64,000 bases of DNA from Branchiostoma lanceolatum (lineage: Eukaryota > Chordata > Leptocardii > Amphioxiformes > Branchiostomatidae). Positions 55,059-64,000 of the stretch are shown piece after piece. The stretch is from positions 11,953,464 through 12,017,463 of the forward strand of contig NC_089729.1 in assembly GCF_035083965.1 (NCBI RefSeq). The letters run 5' to 3'. A model generated the notes under the pieces. That model had not been told where the DNA came from. It was given only the letters and a program-made list of their open reading frames with translations, and did no database searches. The position numbers and the translations under genes were made by a program. Positions within the stretch are counted from its first letter, which is position 1, and each line of letters begins with the position of its first letter.

Positions 55059-56915
55059 ATGGGGAAAGGAGGGAGAAGGGGTGGCCGAGCCGGCGGCCGT
55101 CGCGCCCACCACCATCATAATAATCACTTTCAACGACATCGCGATCGTCGCCGAGGGGGTGGTGGCGGGGGTCGCCGAGGGGGTGGTGGCGGGGGGGCTA
55201 CGCTCAACTTCTCGGGAGCGGGCGCTGGACAGTCATACTTCACCCTCGGCGTTTGCTCGATTGTCTTCGCGACATTCATGTTCATCTCAGGAATCCCCTT
55301 GACTATCGTATTCGCAGGCTTGAGTTACTTCCCCTTGGCTTTGTTCGGCATCGGAGGAGCACTTATTGTGGCGGGGGCGTTCTTCTGTGCCCGAGGCAAA
55401 CGCAGGATGGCAAAGGAGGCGGCGGCTGCCCCGGCCGGACAGGACACAGGGGCAGCGGGACCAGCGGGATCTCAGCAAACCCAGCCCACACAAGGCACAC
55501 AACCGCCGGCGGCTCTTGTTACCATTTCCATAGGTGGGGCGACACCGGGCCAGCCGATTCCGATGCCAGGCCCCTCGCATCCAAGGTATCACTGCAGCTA
55601 TGTTTGTGTCCAACGGACGAAAGTCTATATCTCTATCAAAGCATAAGAGCGCAAAAACAGCTAAAGAAGCAAAGTACTTTCCTGTTCACTCATGTCTTGA
55701 CCTGACTAACGGATTGGAAAGGTTTGTCACCAAGGAAAGAGCGGTACAGTTACAGTCTATAGCTAACATCGTGTTTAAAGCCATGTTGTTCTGTGTTTTT
55801 CCTACATGTACACCAGATTTGAGTTCTTTGCAGCAGCGTTACATAGTTTTCTCTGTACGCTCTTTTTTGAAAGTTTCAGATGTGCGTAATGGCGAACGGG
55901 AACAAGATGTCGGCAAGGTCACGGATCGACTTGCGCGTTGCACTCTGGGTACAATCATGACCGCGGGTATCTATAGCAATTGTGTAGAGAAAACAGGATA
56001 TTTCCATTGAATTTATGACTAGAAGCAAACCATCGTTTTAAACTGAGTCATGTATCATGAGTGTTACAGTGGTTGTTATTGCCAGATTACCCTAATTTTA
56101 ATGATGAGCCGATGTTTCTTGGTCGAAGTATTAGTGTGGCCTCGTTCCGTCCAAGGAAGGAGGTTTTCCTTTGTGCAAGTCAGTCTCTCCGATTTCAATA
56201 GTTGTTTTGTCTAACTCATATTTTGTTCCAAGTTCTTCTGAGCGCGTGAAGTGGACATACAATGTATGTGTACTAATCACATGTCCATGAAGAAATATGT
56301 GACAAGTTGTATGGCTATTACATTAAGAGGTTTGAATCGAACGGTCCTTGGTTCCATGGTTAACGTTATATGCCTTTGTCGACTTCATGTATCGGTCTAG
56401 CTAATGATAATATTGGATAGTAATAGATAGATCGTCCCAATACAGGGCATAACTACCGGGGCCCCATCCCTACCAACAGCGGTGACCAGTATACGAGTGT
56501 ATCTCATCGTTGCAGTACCTTTCCCGCAGTTTCCATGCCCATGATTGTGTAATGAAGTTTTTGACACTATTGGTCCTCCCTTACAGTGCGGAACAGTCCT
56601 ACCGTGACCCGCGGTGGTGACCAGCAACCAGTACTATTTTATATTTTCCGAAGTTTCTATACGGATAGTTGTCTAATGAAGTTTCTCGTCTCTTACAGTG
56701 CGGGTCAGCCTTACCCTGGGTCCCAGCCTTACCCTGGACCGGCGACGGCCGCGGGATTCGGGCCTGCACCCTCGGCACCGCCCACGGCACAACCCCCGCC
56801 TCAGTACGGCTTCAGCTACAACACCGCGGACAACTACAACACACAGTACTCGGCTGGCACCAGCGATCTCCCGCCGCCGCCAGCTTACAGCACGGTGGTG
56901 AACGAGAAACTTTAG
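55059..56915 (+). CDS. Cluster unit 9: two-pass membrane protein spliced to a PPxY tail exon
   Basis: Proposed exons 55059-55585 and 56699-56915: 248 codons including the stop (247 residues). The head is MGKGGRRGGRAGGRRAHHHH and a run of Gly-rich RRGGGGGG, then TLNFSG. Helices about 61-86 (VCSIVFATFMFISGIPLTIV) and 91-110 (LALFGIGGALIVAGAFFCAR). The first exon ends GQPIPMPGPSHP plus AG at CCAAG|GTATCA; exon 2 starts T|GCG after CTCTTACAG, making Ser. The joined tail reads SAGQPYPGSQPYPGP and carries PPPQYGF, PPPPAYSTVVNEKL: two PPxY motifs (PPQY, PPAY) that commonly bind WW domains such as those of Nedd4-type ligases. Without splicing the frame ends at 55,646 with a Cys-containing non-Pro end. 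Splicing is inferred from phase and composition. Confidence 0.7.
56480..56625 (+). repeat. Partial upstream duplicate of the tail-exon acceptor
   Basis: GTGTAATGAAGTTTTTGAC, CTCCCTTACAG|TGCGGAACAG, TCCTACCGTGACC matches GTCTAATGAAGTTTCTCGTC, TCTTACAG|TGCGGGTCAG, CCTTACCCTGG at 56,670-56,720. Use of the first acceptor (exon from 56,587, same phase) would give SAEQSYRDPRW and a stop, so it is either a decoy or an alternative short tail. Confidence 0.7.
56699..56915 (+). other. Candidate shared Pro-rich tail exon
   Basis: 217 bases opening in phase 2. It codes two QPYPG repeats, APSAPPTAQPPPQYGF, tyrosine-rich NTADNYNTQYSAG and DLPPPPAYSTV. It is the only such exon in the 18 kb behind the nine cluster units, and its phase fits the donor-like ends of units 2, 3, 5, 6, 7, 8 and 9 and the possible donor of unit 4. 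Confidence 0.65.
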
Positions 56916-57554
56916 CAGCTAAAAGATCACCAAGGAACTGGGACAAGTTCTCTATAATATTCTTATAGTACGTATAGCACCAAGAATCGAGATTTATGTA
57001 ACAGAATGTATATTATATACGTTCACTATTACCAAAAAAACAACTCTGAAAAGCGTTCCCTCGGCATCACAAAAGGAACTGTGAAAAAAAATTCGAAGAC
57101 ATTCCAAGAATTGCCAAAGAGCTGTCAAGAATTCCTGAAAAACTTACGCACACTACGAAATATGGAGAATTCCTTATCCCCACAACCTTCCCAAATAACT
57201 GTGAAAAAGTATTTTGTGAACATTCCATACGAACTACTCGATATGTCACACATGGTTACTTGCAAAATATCGATCGAGAATTCCGTGAAAAAGTGCCATA
57301 CAAAACAACATATGCAAATTCCAATTATGTTAAAATGTTAAAGGTAGCAATCAAATTATATGACATATTGACTAATGAATGATCACTGTACATATGTAGC
57401 TATTAAGTCTATTGTCATCCTGGATCAAATACTGCTCGTCAATATCTCTATTTGTACGTTTATGTTTACACCAAACGTTTTGTATGAAGTTCAGTTTTTC
57501 ACTATTCGTAATGTAGTAGTCGTACAATATATTCTCTCCTCTATTTTCGTTTGC

Positions 57555-57673
57555 TAGCCTGAGTACCAACCTCCGTAGTGACCGCTGGCTCAAAAGAATT
57601 CGCTTGCTAATCCGTGGTTAGCAAGCGAATTCTTTTGAGCCAGCGGTCACTACGGAGGTTGGTACTCAGGCTA
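57555..57673. repeat. Perfect 56-base inverted repeat
   Basis: Arms of about 56 bases, from TAGCCTGAGTACCAACCTCC inward to GCTTGCTAA, with a 7-base centre (TCCGTGG), then the exact mirror. I saw no mismatch, which implies a recent insertion or recent repair of one arm from the other. No coding content. Confidence 0.95.
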
Positions 57674-58401
57674 TTCGTTTGCAGCCTGTAAGATATCAAC
57701 TGATGTTGTACATAATCGATGACATGATTTGTCTATACTGAGGACTATTCCATTTACAAGTGCTTAGAAGGGCTGGACAAAATCTCCTCCCACCCTTGTA
57801 AAGTTAACGTATTATTTCCCGTAATTGATCTTTTTTTTTAATTTCAGTGAAAATATCGACCACGCCTTCAACTTAACAATGGAATAGTCCTTACACATTT
57901 ATCAACAAGAATTCTGTTGAATGGAATTTTTGTAATTAAACTGTGACTAAAACGATACCAAACTCATCATTGTGCCTTAAGTAGTTCTGATACTATTGAT
58001 GGTGCAAAGTGCAGTGGGGTTTTAAAAGAATTGGCCCTATCCCACTTTCCTATCATGTTTTGTAAAGATAGCTTTTTGGGGGGAAGAAGGTCCTTTAGCG
58101 TAGGTTTCTCACTGAAAGGAAATGGATAATATTTCTTCTCTCTTTCCATACAAACTCAGTAATGGTCCAATCATAATACATTTCTGTATGCTGTACAGCA
58201 TCTCAATTTATGTTTAACAAGAGATTAGATGACCCTCTCTTAAAAAAAACAATTCCCTTAGAAGGCAACAGATAGTAACAGTACTTTATCGTGTTAAACG
58301 AATATACAACAGCTAAACATTGCGACGATTTGTCACAGAATAGCGCCCTCTAACGGTCCTAAACTTGTATGCATGCAGCTAGCGAGTCAGAACAAGGAAT
58401 A

Positions 58402-58442
58402 TATATAAAACCTCCTTGGTCAGAACAAGGAGGTTTTATATA
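58402..58442. repeat. Small perfect hairpin in a direct repeat
   Basis: TATATAAAACCTCCTTG and CAAGGAGGTTTTATATA flank a GTCAGAA loop. GTCAGAACAAGG occurs three times within 90 bases. Confidence 0.7.
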
Positions 58443-59329
58443 GAAAAAAAAACTCATTGGTCAGAACAAGGCTTCCTGCAGTTAAGGACCGTGACACATA
58501 CAACGATAGCCTACAAATCCAATTCGAACAATTGATACACCAAATTGCGACACTTCCCTTTTATTTCTCTAAATCAATAGGTTCAATACTTTATTTTCGT
58601 GATTCTCGGAAAAAATGTACAAGCAAGAGATGTTGGGAATACTAATGTAAACAAGTATCCCCTACAATAGTAAGGTGTCATTTTATACACACACACACAA
58701 ACAACCAATCAATAGCGATAGTTAATGCCATTTCACATAAACAAATATGCACAAACAAGTAGTCACTGCACTACGATCGATCCAAACACACAAAAAACTA
58801 ATCTTCAATCAGATCTCCACGGTGCTAAAATCGTACAAGCTAGCCAGAGAAGCTCCAGTCAGCCAGAGAAGTTGTCAGGATTGCAAAAAAAAACTCTTTC
58901 TGCCAGTTGGATACGGTCTTTTCAACCGTTGGGTCTGCTTAGAGACTACACAAAACGGCCTCTGCCCTCAAAGGCTGTTGCCACAGTAACTAGTAGTAGT
59001 TGTCTGTCTTCCCTGCGGCCAACTTGTTCGTGTAGTCACCCCTGTCAAAACCGGAATGACAACTCTAGGCGTGTCCGCAAAACACCAAATAGATCAGTGG
59101 AACGGGGTCAGTGAGTTTGGAAAACCCAAAACAGAGTTCAACTGAGTGTGTTACAGACGACTTTGCTGCAGACGACCGTTTCTATTACAACATAGTTGAA
59201 CATACCCAGATGGAGTGCATCTGACCACGTCTCAAGTCACAAGGGTGCTTCGGAAGAGACATACTGGCAAAACAGGTGGAAAGGTGGGAGGGTTCGGGGG
59301 GAGGACTGACTGAGTCGCCATTTTTGTTG

Positions 59330-59530
59330 CGTTGACTCTGTAGAAAGTCTGTCAACCTAGTCTCCACGAGACTAACTACGCCGGCTATCGGGTGAATACC
59401 TTTCCGGAAGAGTTGGGCCACCATAGGCTTTCATTTGCAAGCAGACTGACTCTCCTGGCCAAGTAGCCCCTTTTTGACAAATTCTACGATCCAGACCCCC
59501 GTAGGAAGGCCTGGTGGAGACTACTACCAA
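59330..59530 (+). repeat. Dispersed repeat, second copy (see 40,870)
   Basis: GTCAACCTAGTCTCCACGAG, ACGCCGGCTATCGGGTGAAT, GCAGACTGACTCTCCTGGCC, CCGTAGGAAGGCCTGGTGGA correspond in order to the copy at 40,870-41,110. Confidence 0.7.
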
Positions 59531-59681
59531 CCTGCCGCAGCGGATCTAGGAGTACTTTCTGTACCATTACAAAGAAGAAGGAAGGAGGGAGGAGTTTCGA
59601 AAAGACTGAGGATAATCGGAAAGCAACAGACACTGCGTCGGACGGTGAGACTTAAGGGTCGCCTTAGGACAAAGTAACACC

Positions 59682-60727
59682 ATGCCGGAGCGTTCTGTGA
59701 ACTGTCCCTTACCCAGGGACGGCAGGACATGGGTCGCCCTAATATTCTTCATACTAATCGGCGGAATGCTGCTGCTGTTGGGCCTGTATTTCTTCGTCAG
59801 GACACTGATTTGGGCCATTGGAATCGTCATCATAGCTCTAGTCATTGTCTTCATGTGCATCTTCATGTTCTGTCCGAAATGCCTGACGGCCTGCACCTGC
59901 AACGGGGGAGGGGAAGCCGAGAAGGAGCACTCGTACGAAGGGAGCTGCCGGTATGATATGAACGGTTTATTCAATTCAATATTTACAAATGAAACAGACT
60001 CACAACCCACCATTTATTGCATTGGTTGCCTGCATTGCGTTGTTAACTACAACATCACAGTGCAGTGAAATACAATGGTACAGTAAAGTATCAATACATG
60101 GGATCGGCGGTATCTTATTGTTCTAAAGTCATTTGGAATCATACCCACTAGAATACAGACGACATTAGAATAGTGACTTAACTACATTGATATCAAAGTA
60201 TACTTGCGTAAATTATTATTACTTCAGTGTGCCAAAGAGAAATGGTGTCATAACAATGTGAAACGTACTATTGCATTAAATCATATTGAGTAATGATGTT
60301 GAATTAGTACACTAGACTTAATATAGATAGTTTGTAGTTGTTAATAATATATGTTATTGGCCATACATTGAACCTGATGCAATTTTTGTGCAATAAACTT
60401 TATAGGTACGCGAAGGACGGGGAGGCCGCCAGGAGTCGCAAGCGGCGCCGGCAGCGGAGGCGGAGCAGCAGCGGCAGCTCCTCGGACGACTCGGAGTACG
60501 AGCGCGAGCGGCGGCGCCGGAAGCGCAGGCGCAAGGAGAGAAGGAGCAGGAGCCGGGACGACAGCGACGACAGCTATGACGACATCCGGTACGAAGACGA
60601 GACGCGCAGGCGCAAAGGGAAGGAGAAGGATGACAACGATGCGAACGAAAAACGGAAGAAGTGGATGCCTGCCTGCGTGGCACGTCGGCGTGATAGTGGT
60701 AGTGACTCGGGGTTAGATGTGCCCTAA
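59682..60727 (+). CDS. Two-exon two-pass membrane protein with Arg/Ser/Asp-rich tail
   Basis: Exons 59682-59950 and 60406-60727: 197 codons including the stop (196 residues). The junction is CG|G (Arg), phase 2, donor CCG|GTATGA, acceptor TTTATAG. Head MPERSVNCPLPRDGRT. Helices about 17-39 (VALIFFILIGGMLLLLGLYF) and 41-64 (LIWAIGIVIIALVIVFMCIF), with a two-residue turn; then a Cys cluster, CPKCLTACTCNGG, likely palmitoylated or metal-binding. Exon 2 codes a highly charged tail: RSRKRRRQRRRSSSGSSSDD, RRRRKRRRKERRSRSRDDS and acidic DDSYDDIRYEDE stretches. The exon layout (membrane hairpin, phase-2 donor, separate tail exon) is the same as that proposed for cluster unit 9, so it may be a distant relative. 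Function unknown. Confidence 0.75.
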
Positions 60728-60731
60728 TAAA
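60726..60731 (+). terminator. Poly(A) signal overlapping the stop codon
   Basis: AATAAA starts at the second base of the TAA stop of the 59.7 kb gene. A TG-rich stretch follows about 35 bases later (AATAATGTGGTGGATGG). If used, the 3' untranslated region is only 20-30 bases. Confidence 0.4.
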
Positions 60732-60734
60732 TAA

Positions 60735-61898
60735 TTATGTTCGGTCACTTGAAAATAATGTGGTGGATGGTTGGCTGATATCAATTAAAATTTTACCATG
60801 GTCAATATTGACCAAAGGAGGCCATATAGATGGTTGGCTGTAACGATATTGTATGGCACAAATGGTTGTTGAGTTACTTTATAAGTTAACAATTTTCTCA
60901 GGTTACCTTTCACCGTAATCAATGTATAGATAAGCAACTTATATACGGAATCATAGTACACGTTTGACTAAAATGTCAATTGCTTCTATTATTGACTAAG
61001 GTAATTGCATGTAACAACTAGCATTGTCATATTGCCTGACAATGCCGCATCAAAAAAAGTTTGAAACACAACAAGTATGTTTTCCTCTCAATCTGGAAAT
61101 AAAATTAACATCTCACGTCTATCAGGTTTCATATAGATGTTATTTTGCTTTTGTCTCTTGTAACGATGTAAGATGCTGCAATGGCAGAAGTCACCAATAC
61201 TACATAACTTATTGTAATAGATATTACATCACATTAATTTACCTTGATGTACATTTGGTTTCTCAACGGATATCAATTAACTTGTAGACTTGAACATTCA
61301 TTCCATACGTATGCACAGACATGCTCTTTTTATACCATCAATATATAATCAACTTAACAACAATGGTATATTCGTGGCTTATTCCCTTACATGCATATGG
61401 TCAGAATATCCCTCTCCATTTTAACGATGTATGGTAGTTGAAGAAAAACACTGGCGGCAGATGGAATATATATAATATATGGATTGTGCGTACAGCTTCA
61501 GGCGTACTAGGATTCGGGCCCGTTATTGTAACAGGGTCACCGAAATACTCACTGAGAGACATGAAAAGCCAATGTCACGGTGCCGAGTGCTCAATTGGTT
61601 CAAGATACAATTCTCCCAACTTAGAATTAAGCTTGGGGTCACATTTTTATGGGATATTGTCCCCATTAAGTTTTAATGCAATCCTACAACCGGCCAAGGG
61701 TCAGATTTTCAACAACCGAATCTTCTCGCAAAGGCTCGCGAGAGTATTCACATAGCGTGGGTTGTTATGCGGAAGTGCGTAACGCTGGATAGGGAAGGTC
61801 GCGTTGCGCTGGGTCACCGTAAATCTTTGTTGGGCATTTTACATTTTCAAGGTTTGAGTAAGGTAGGTTCTTATTAATGTAATCACGAAGTCTCCAAA
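60735..61898. other. Intergenic region, no supported gene
   Basis: AT-rich, with several short open frames that look accidental. The 5' untranslated region or promoter of the TPR gene should lie near 61,740-61,898, where GCGTGGG and GCGTTGCGCTGGG raise GC content. Confidence 0.4.
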
Positions 61899-62728
61899 AT
61901 GTTGCAAATCTGTGAGAAACTCAGCGAGGCGGATGCCAGGGCCAGGAGACTGGGACTGGTGCGTGCCGAGGCAGACTACATCCGAGCCCTGCTGGACGCC
62001 ATGGCGAACATGGACAGGTCGGTGGAGGTGGAGGTGGTGAAAAGTCTGGGAGACGTGAACTTTGAGAAGGGAAGACTCAGCAAGGACGTGGGGAAATTCG
62101 ACATGGCCGTGATGCTGTACAGGACCGCACTGACCCTGTGCGAGGGCGAAGAAATTAGAGAAAGTCTCGAGTATCGTAAGTCGTTTGCGGAGAAACTACG
62201 AATTGGAATAGAACCAACCACCTTTGTTGGTAACGAACCGTTTCCTAACAACAACAAAATTTCTTCGCTTACTAAAGTGGCAGAGAAGTTCCAACGTTTG
62301 GACCAAAGATTGACTTTAGACTTTAACAAAGACTCATTGTTGATTGAATACACAACGTTAATGATAGAGGGGATCGTAAACGATGATATTACGTTAAAAG
62401 TGGAAGCGATTAAGAGCCTGGGTGACGTGTACCTAAAAAGAGGAACAGGAACTAGAAACAGGACATTGTTGACCAAGGCCACTGCTCTGTATAACACTGC
62501 ACTGGCACGATGTGAGGGGGTACAGGGCACAGTGGCGCTCACCCATCGCTTGTTGTACACGGCAAGGATCAGACAAGACATGAAGCGGACTGAAAATAAA
62601 GTATGTCTCAATTATGCCATCTACATTGTAACATGTGACATGAATGACAGTTGCATATAATGTCGCTAGCTTTAGCTTCAGTATGTGTGTACATGTATCA
62701 CATTATGGGTGTTTGTGTGTGTTTGTGT

Positions 62729-62776
<48 letters not shown>

Positions 62777-63714
62777 CATAGATAACATCTTGCCATAAAA
62801 ACAGATTTCTATAGACCCACTGACCTTAAAATCTTTTGTTATTGTCATGTTGTTTTTGATCACTTGATCAATGAAGACTATGTGTACTACTTTTCGCATG
62901 TAATGTGCCTTTTCCTCTCTGAATGGTTCTATTGAAGGGCTTACAACGTAAACAAAAAACCAAACAGGGTTACCTGTCGCGGGACTTTCCAGACACATCG
63001 GCACACGCTGACGTCACCGCTGACGTAACGAGTCAACAGTTTGTGTAAGTACAGGAGTGATTTACAACAATGGCTGGCTTTTCAATACTGTTACATTGTT
63101 GCTGTTGTTCATTCATGAGGCTTGAAGGTGTAGAAAAACAATAAAACAATCGGAATATTTCAAACACTCAGCTCATGGTAACATTTTCTTTAGGTCACCA
63201 AGTGATTTCATCGCGAGCCAAGCCACTCGAAAAGCTTCTCCTGACTACAGGTAGGTCAACCATGGACGGTAGAAGTAGCGAAGCCCTGTCACTGGGCTAT
63301 ATTTACAAAACAGAATTTGTCCTCATAGACGTATCAGCCGCCCTACCCCCCGGGCCTGTGAAAATTTGTTTAAGCAATTGTGTTTTTTTTTAGATACATT
63401 TAAACTGTTTTCAGGCAACATATCTAAATGGTTTGTAAATTGCGACGTGGAAGACTTCTCGTATGTAGATAGACCCAATCAACGTTTGAATTTGACTTGT
63501 GGCTTGTAAGAACACAATCGCGGGATAAAATTCTAGATTTTCAAATCAATCATAACGGAAATATGAAATGAAAAGAAAATGCATCAATGTCCTTACGCTC
63601 CTCCATACTGTAGGTCTTACGAGGGGTACCTGACTACAGGGGAGCGCGCACTGGCGCATGGAAAGCTCGACTTAGCCGAACAGAAGTTTGTGTCCGCGCT
63701 GAAGCTGATTCACG
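61899..63714 (+). CDS. TPR-repeat protein, 5' part (continues beyond the window)
   Basis: Exons read: 61899-62600, 62938-63044, 63194-63250, 63614-63714, with phases 0, 2, 2 matching at each junction; the last donor (CACG|GTAGCT) leads off the window. Exon 1 has helix-turn-helix units of TPR type: VEVVKSLGDVNFEKG...FDMAVMLYRTALTLCEG and, 125 residues later, VEAIKSLGDVYLKRG...ATALYNTALARCEG. The spacing of Gly, Tyr and Ala fits TPR helices A and B. Exons 2-3 code a polar linker (SRDFPDTSAHADVTADVTSQ). Exon 4 opens another TPR, GERALAHGKLDLAEQKFVSA. Such proteins act as binding scaffolds. The product is probably cytosolic, with no signal or membrane segment. Start chosen at the first ATG of the open frame. 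Confidence 0.75.
62705..62775. repeat. (GT)n microsatellite in TPR gene intron 1
   Basis: About 30 GT units with TTTGT interruptions at the 5' side. Confidence 0.95.
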
Positions 63715-63789
63715 GTAGCTGTTTTCACATTTTACCCTCATCTTTGTCTTTCTTTCTCATTTGTAATCATCACAATACCATTCCAAGAC

Positions 63790-64000
63790 AAGCATGACAT
63801 CTATTTTCCGTGAATAATTTCATCAGGTTCACAAGGTTCTTTTATTCACAATTGCAAGTCAACCAACTATTTTACAAGAGCCGACGTTTCGACGACTGTC
63901 TGTCATCTTCATCGGGGCAATACTGACTGGTTCAGAGAGCACTGAAGCTAGATGTTACTGCTAACAATGCAGTAACACCTTTGCTAACAATGCAGTAACA
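63790..64000 (-). repeat. Retroelement-tail-like repeat, end not seen
   Basis: On the minus strand, CCCCGATGAAGATGACAG then TCGTCGAAACGTCGGCTC and TTGTAAAATAGTTGG, TTGCAATTGTGAATAAAAG. The CGAAACGTC word is shared with 12,853-12,865. Such tails are known from Penelope-like and related elements. The (GCTAACAATGCAGTAACA) direct repeat at 63,959-64,000 lies at its edge. Confidence 0.45.

Larger units (their letters stand above)
56920..59680. other. Region between the cluster and the 59.7 kb gene
   Basis: No exon that I can support. It holds a perfect palindrome (57,555-57,673), a small hairpin (58,402-58,442) and a dispersed repeat copy (59,330-59,530). Short open frames at 58,725-59,114 show no coding signal. 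Confidence 0.5.

Noticed and set aside
60354..60683. Cys/Arg/Ser-rich minus-strand frame
   Set aside because: It is the complement of the Arg/Ser-rich exon of the 59.7 kb gene.

Overview
This is a stretch of animal nuclear DNA. Genes are split by introns with GT/AG boundaries, intergenic DNA is long, and there are tRNA-derived SINEs, a 5'-truncated LINE, many fold-back (MITE-like) repeats and microsatellites. Gene content (tandem NXPE genes, a TPR gene of a lineage-expanded type, a tandem family of small two-pass membrane proteins) and the repeat style fit an invertebrate deuterostome. A lancelet (Branchiostoma) is my best guess; this is inference, since no search was possible.

Layout. 1-9.4 kb has no gene I can support, but holds a diverged satellite of about 175 bp period (4.6-6.2 kb) and a SINE. 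9.4-12.4 kb (+) is a probable two-exon gene for a 108-residue protein whose splice acceptor and exon start have been copied several times in the intron. 13.7-14.9 kb (+) codes a 398-residue two-pass membrane protein. 15.0-36.4 kb (-) holds three tandem five-exon NXPE-like genes (A, B, C). I could rebuild the exons of all three with consistent phases (516, 530 and 578 residues). Dispersed repeats fill the spaces between and within them, and one supplies the last residues of gene C.

38.9-56.9 kb (+) is the most unusual part: nine tandem single-exon units. Most begin MGKGxRRG, then have an Arg/Gly/His-rich head, a two-helix membrane hairpin and a Gln- or Pro-rich tail. Seven of the nine end with an in-frame AGG codon that overlaps an AG|GT splice donor in phase 2, followed within a few codons by a stop; one more has a possible donor. 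Only one Pro-rich PPxY tail exon (56,699-56,915, also phase 2) follows the array, and no separate tail exon is visible behind the earlier units. This suggests either an array of alternative first exons joined to a shared tail exon, in the manner of clustered protocadherins, or serial loss of a tail exon after duplication. Two further two-pass proteins (13,711 and 59,682) end their membrane exon in the same way, and the second continues in phase 2 to an Arg/Ser-rich exon.

61.9-64 kb (+) is the 5' part of a TPR protein gene that runs off the window. All splice assignments come from reading motifs and reading frame; none is supported by transcript data.
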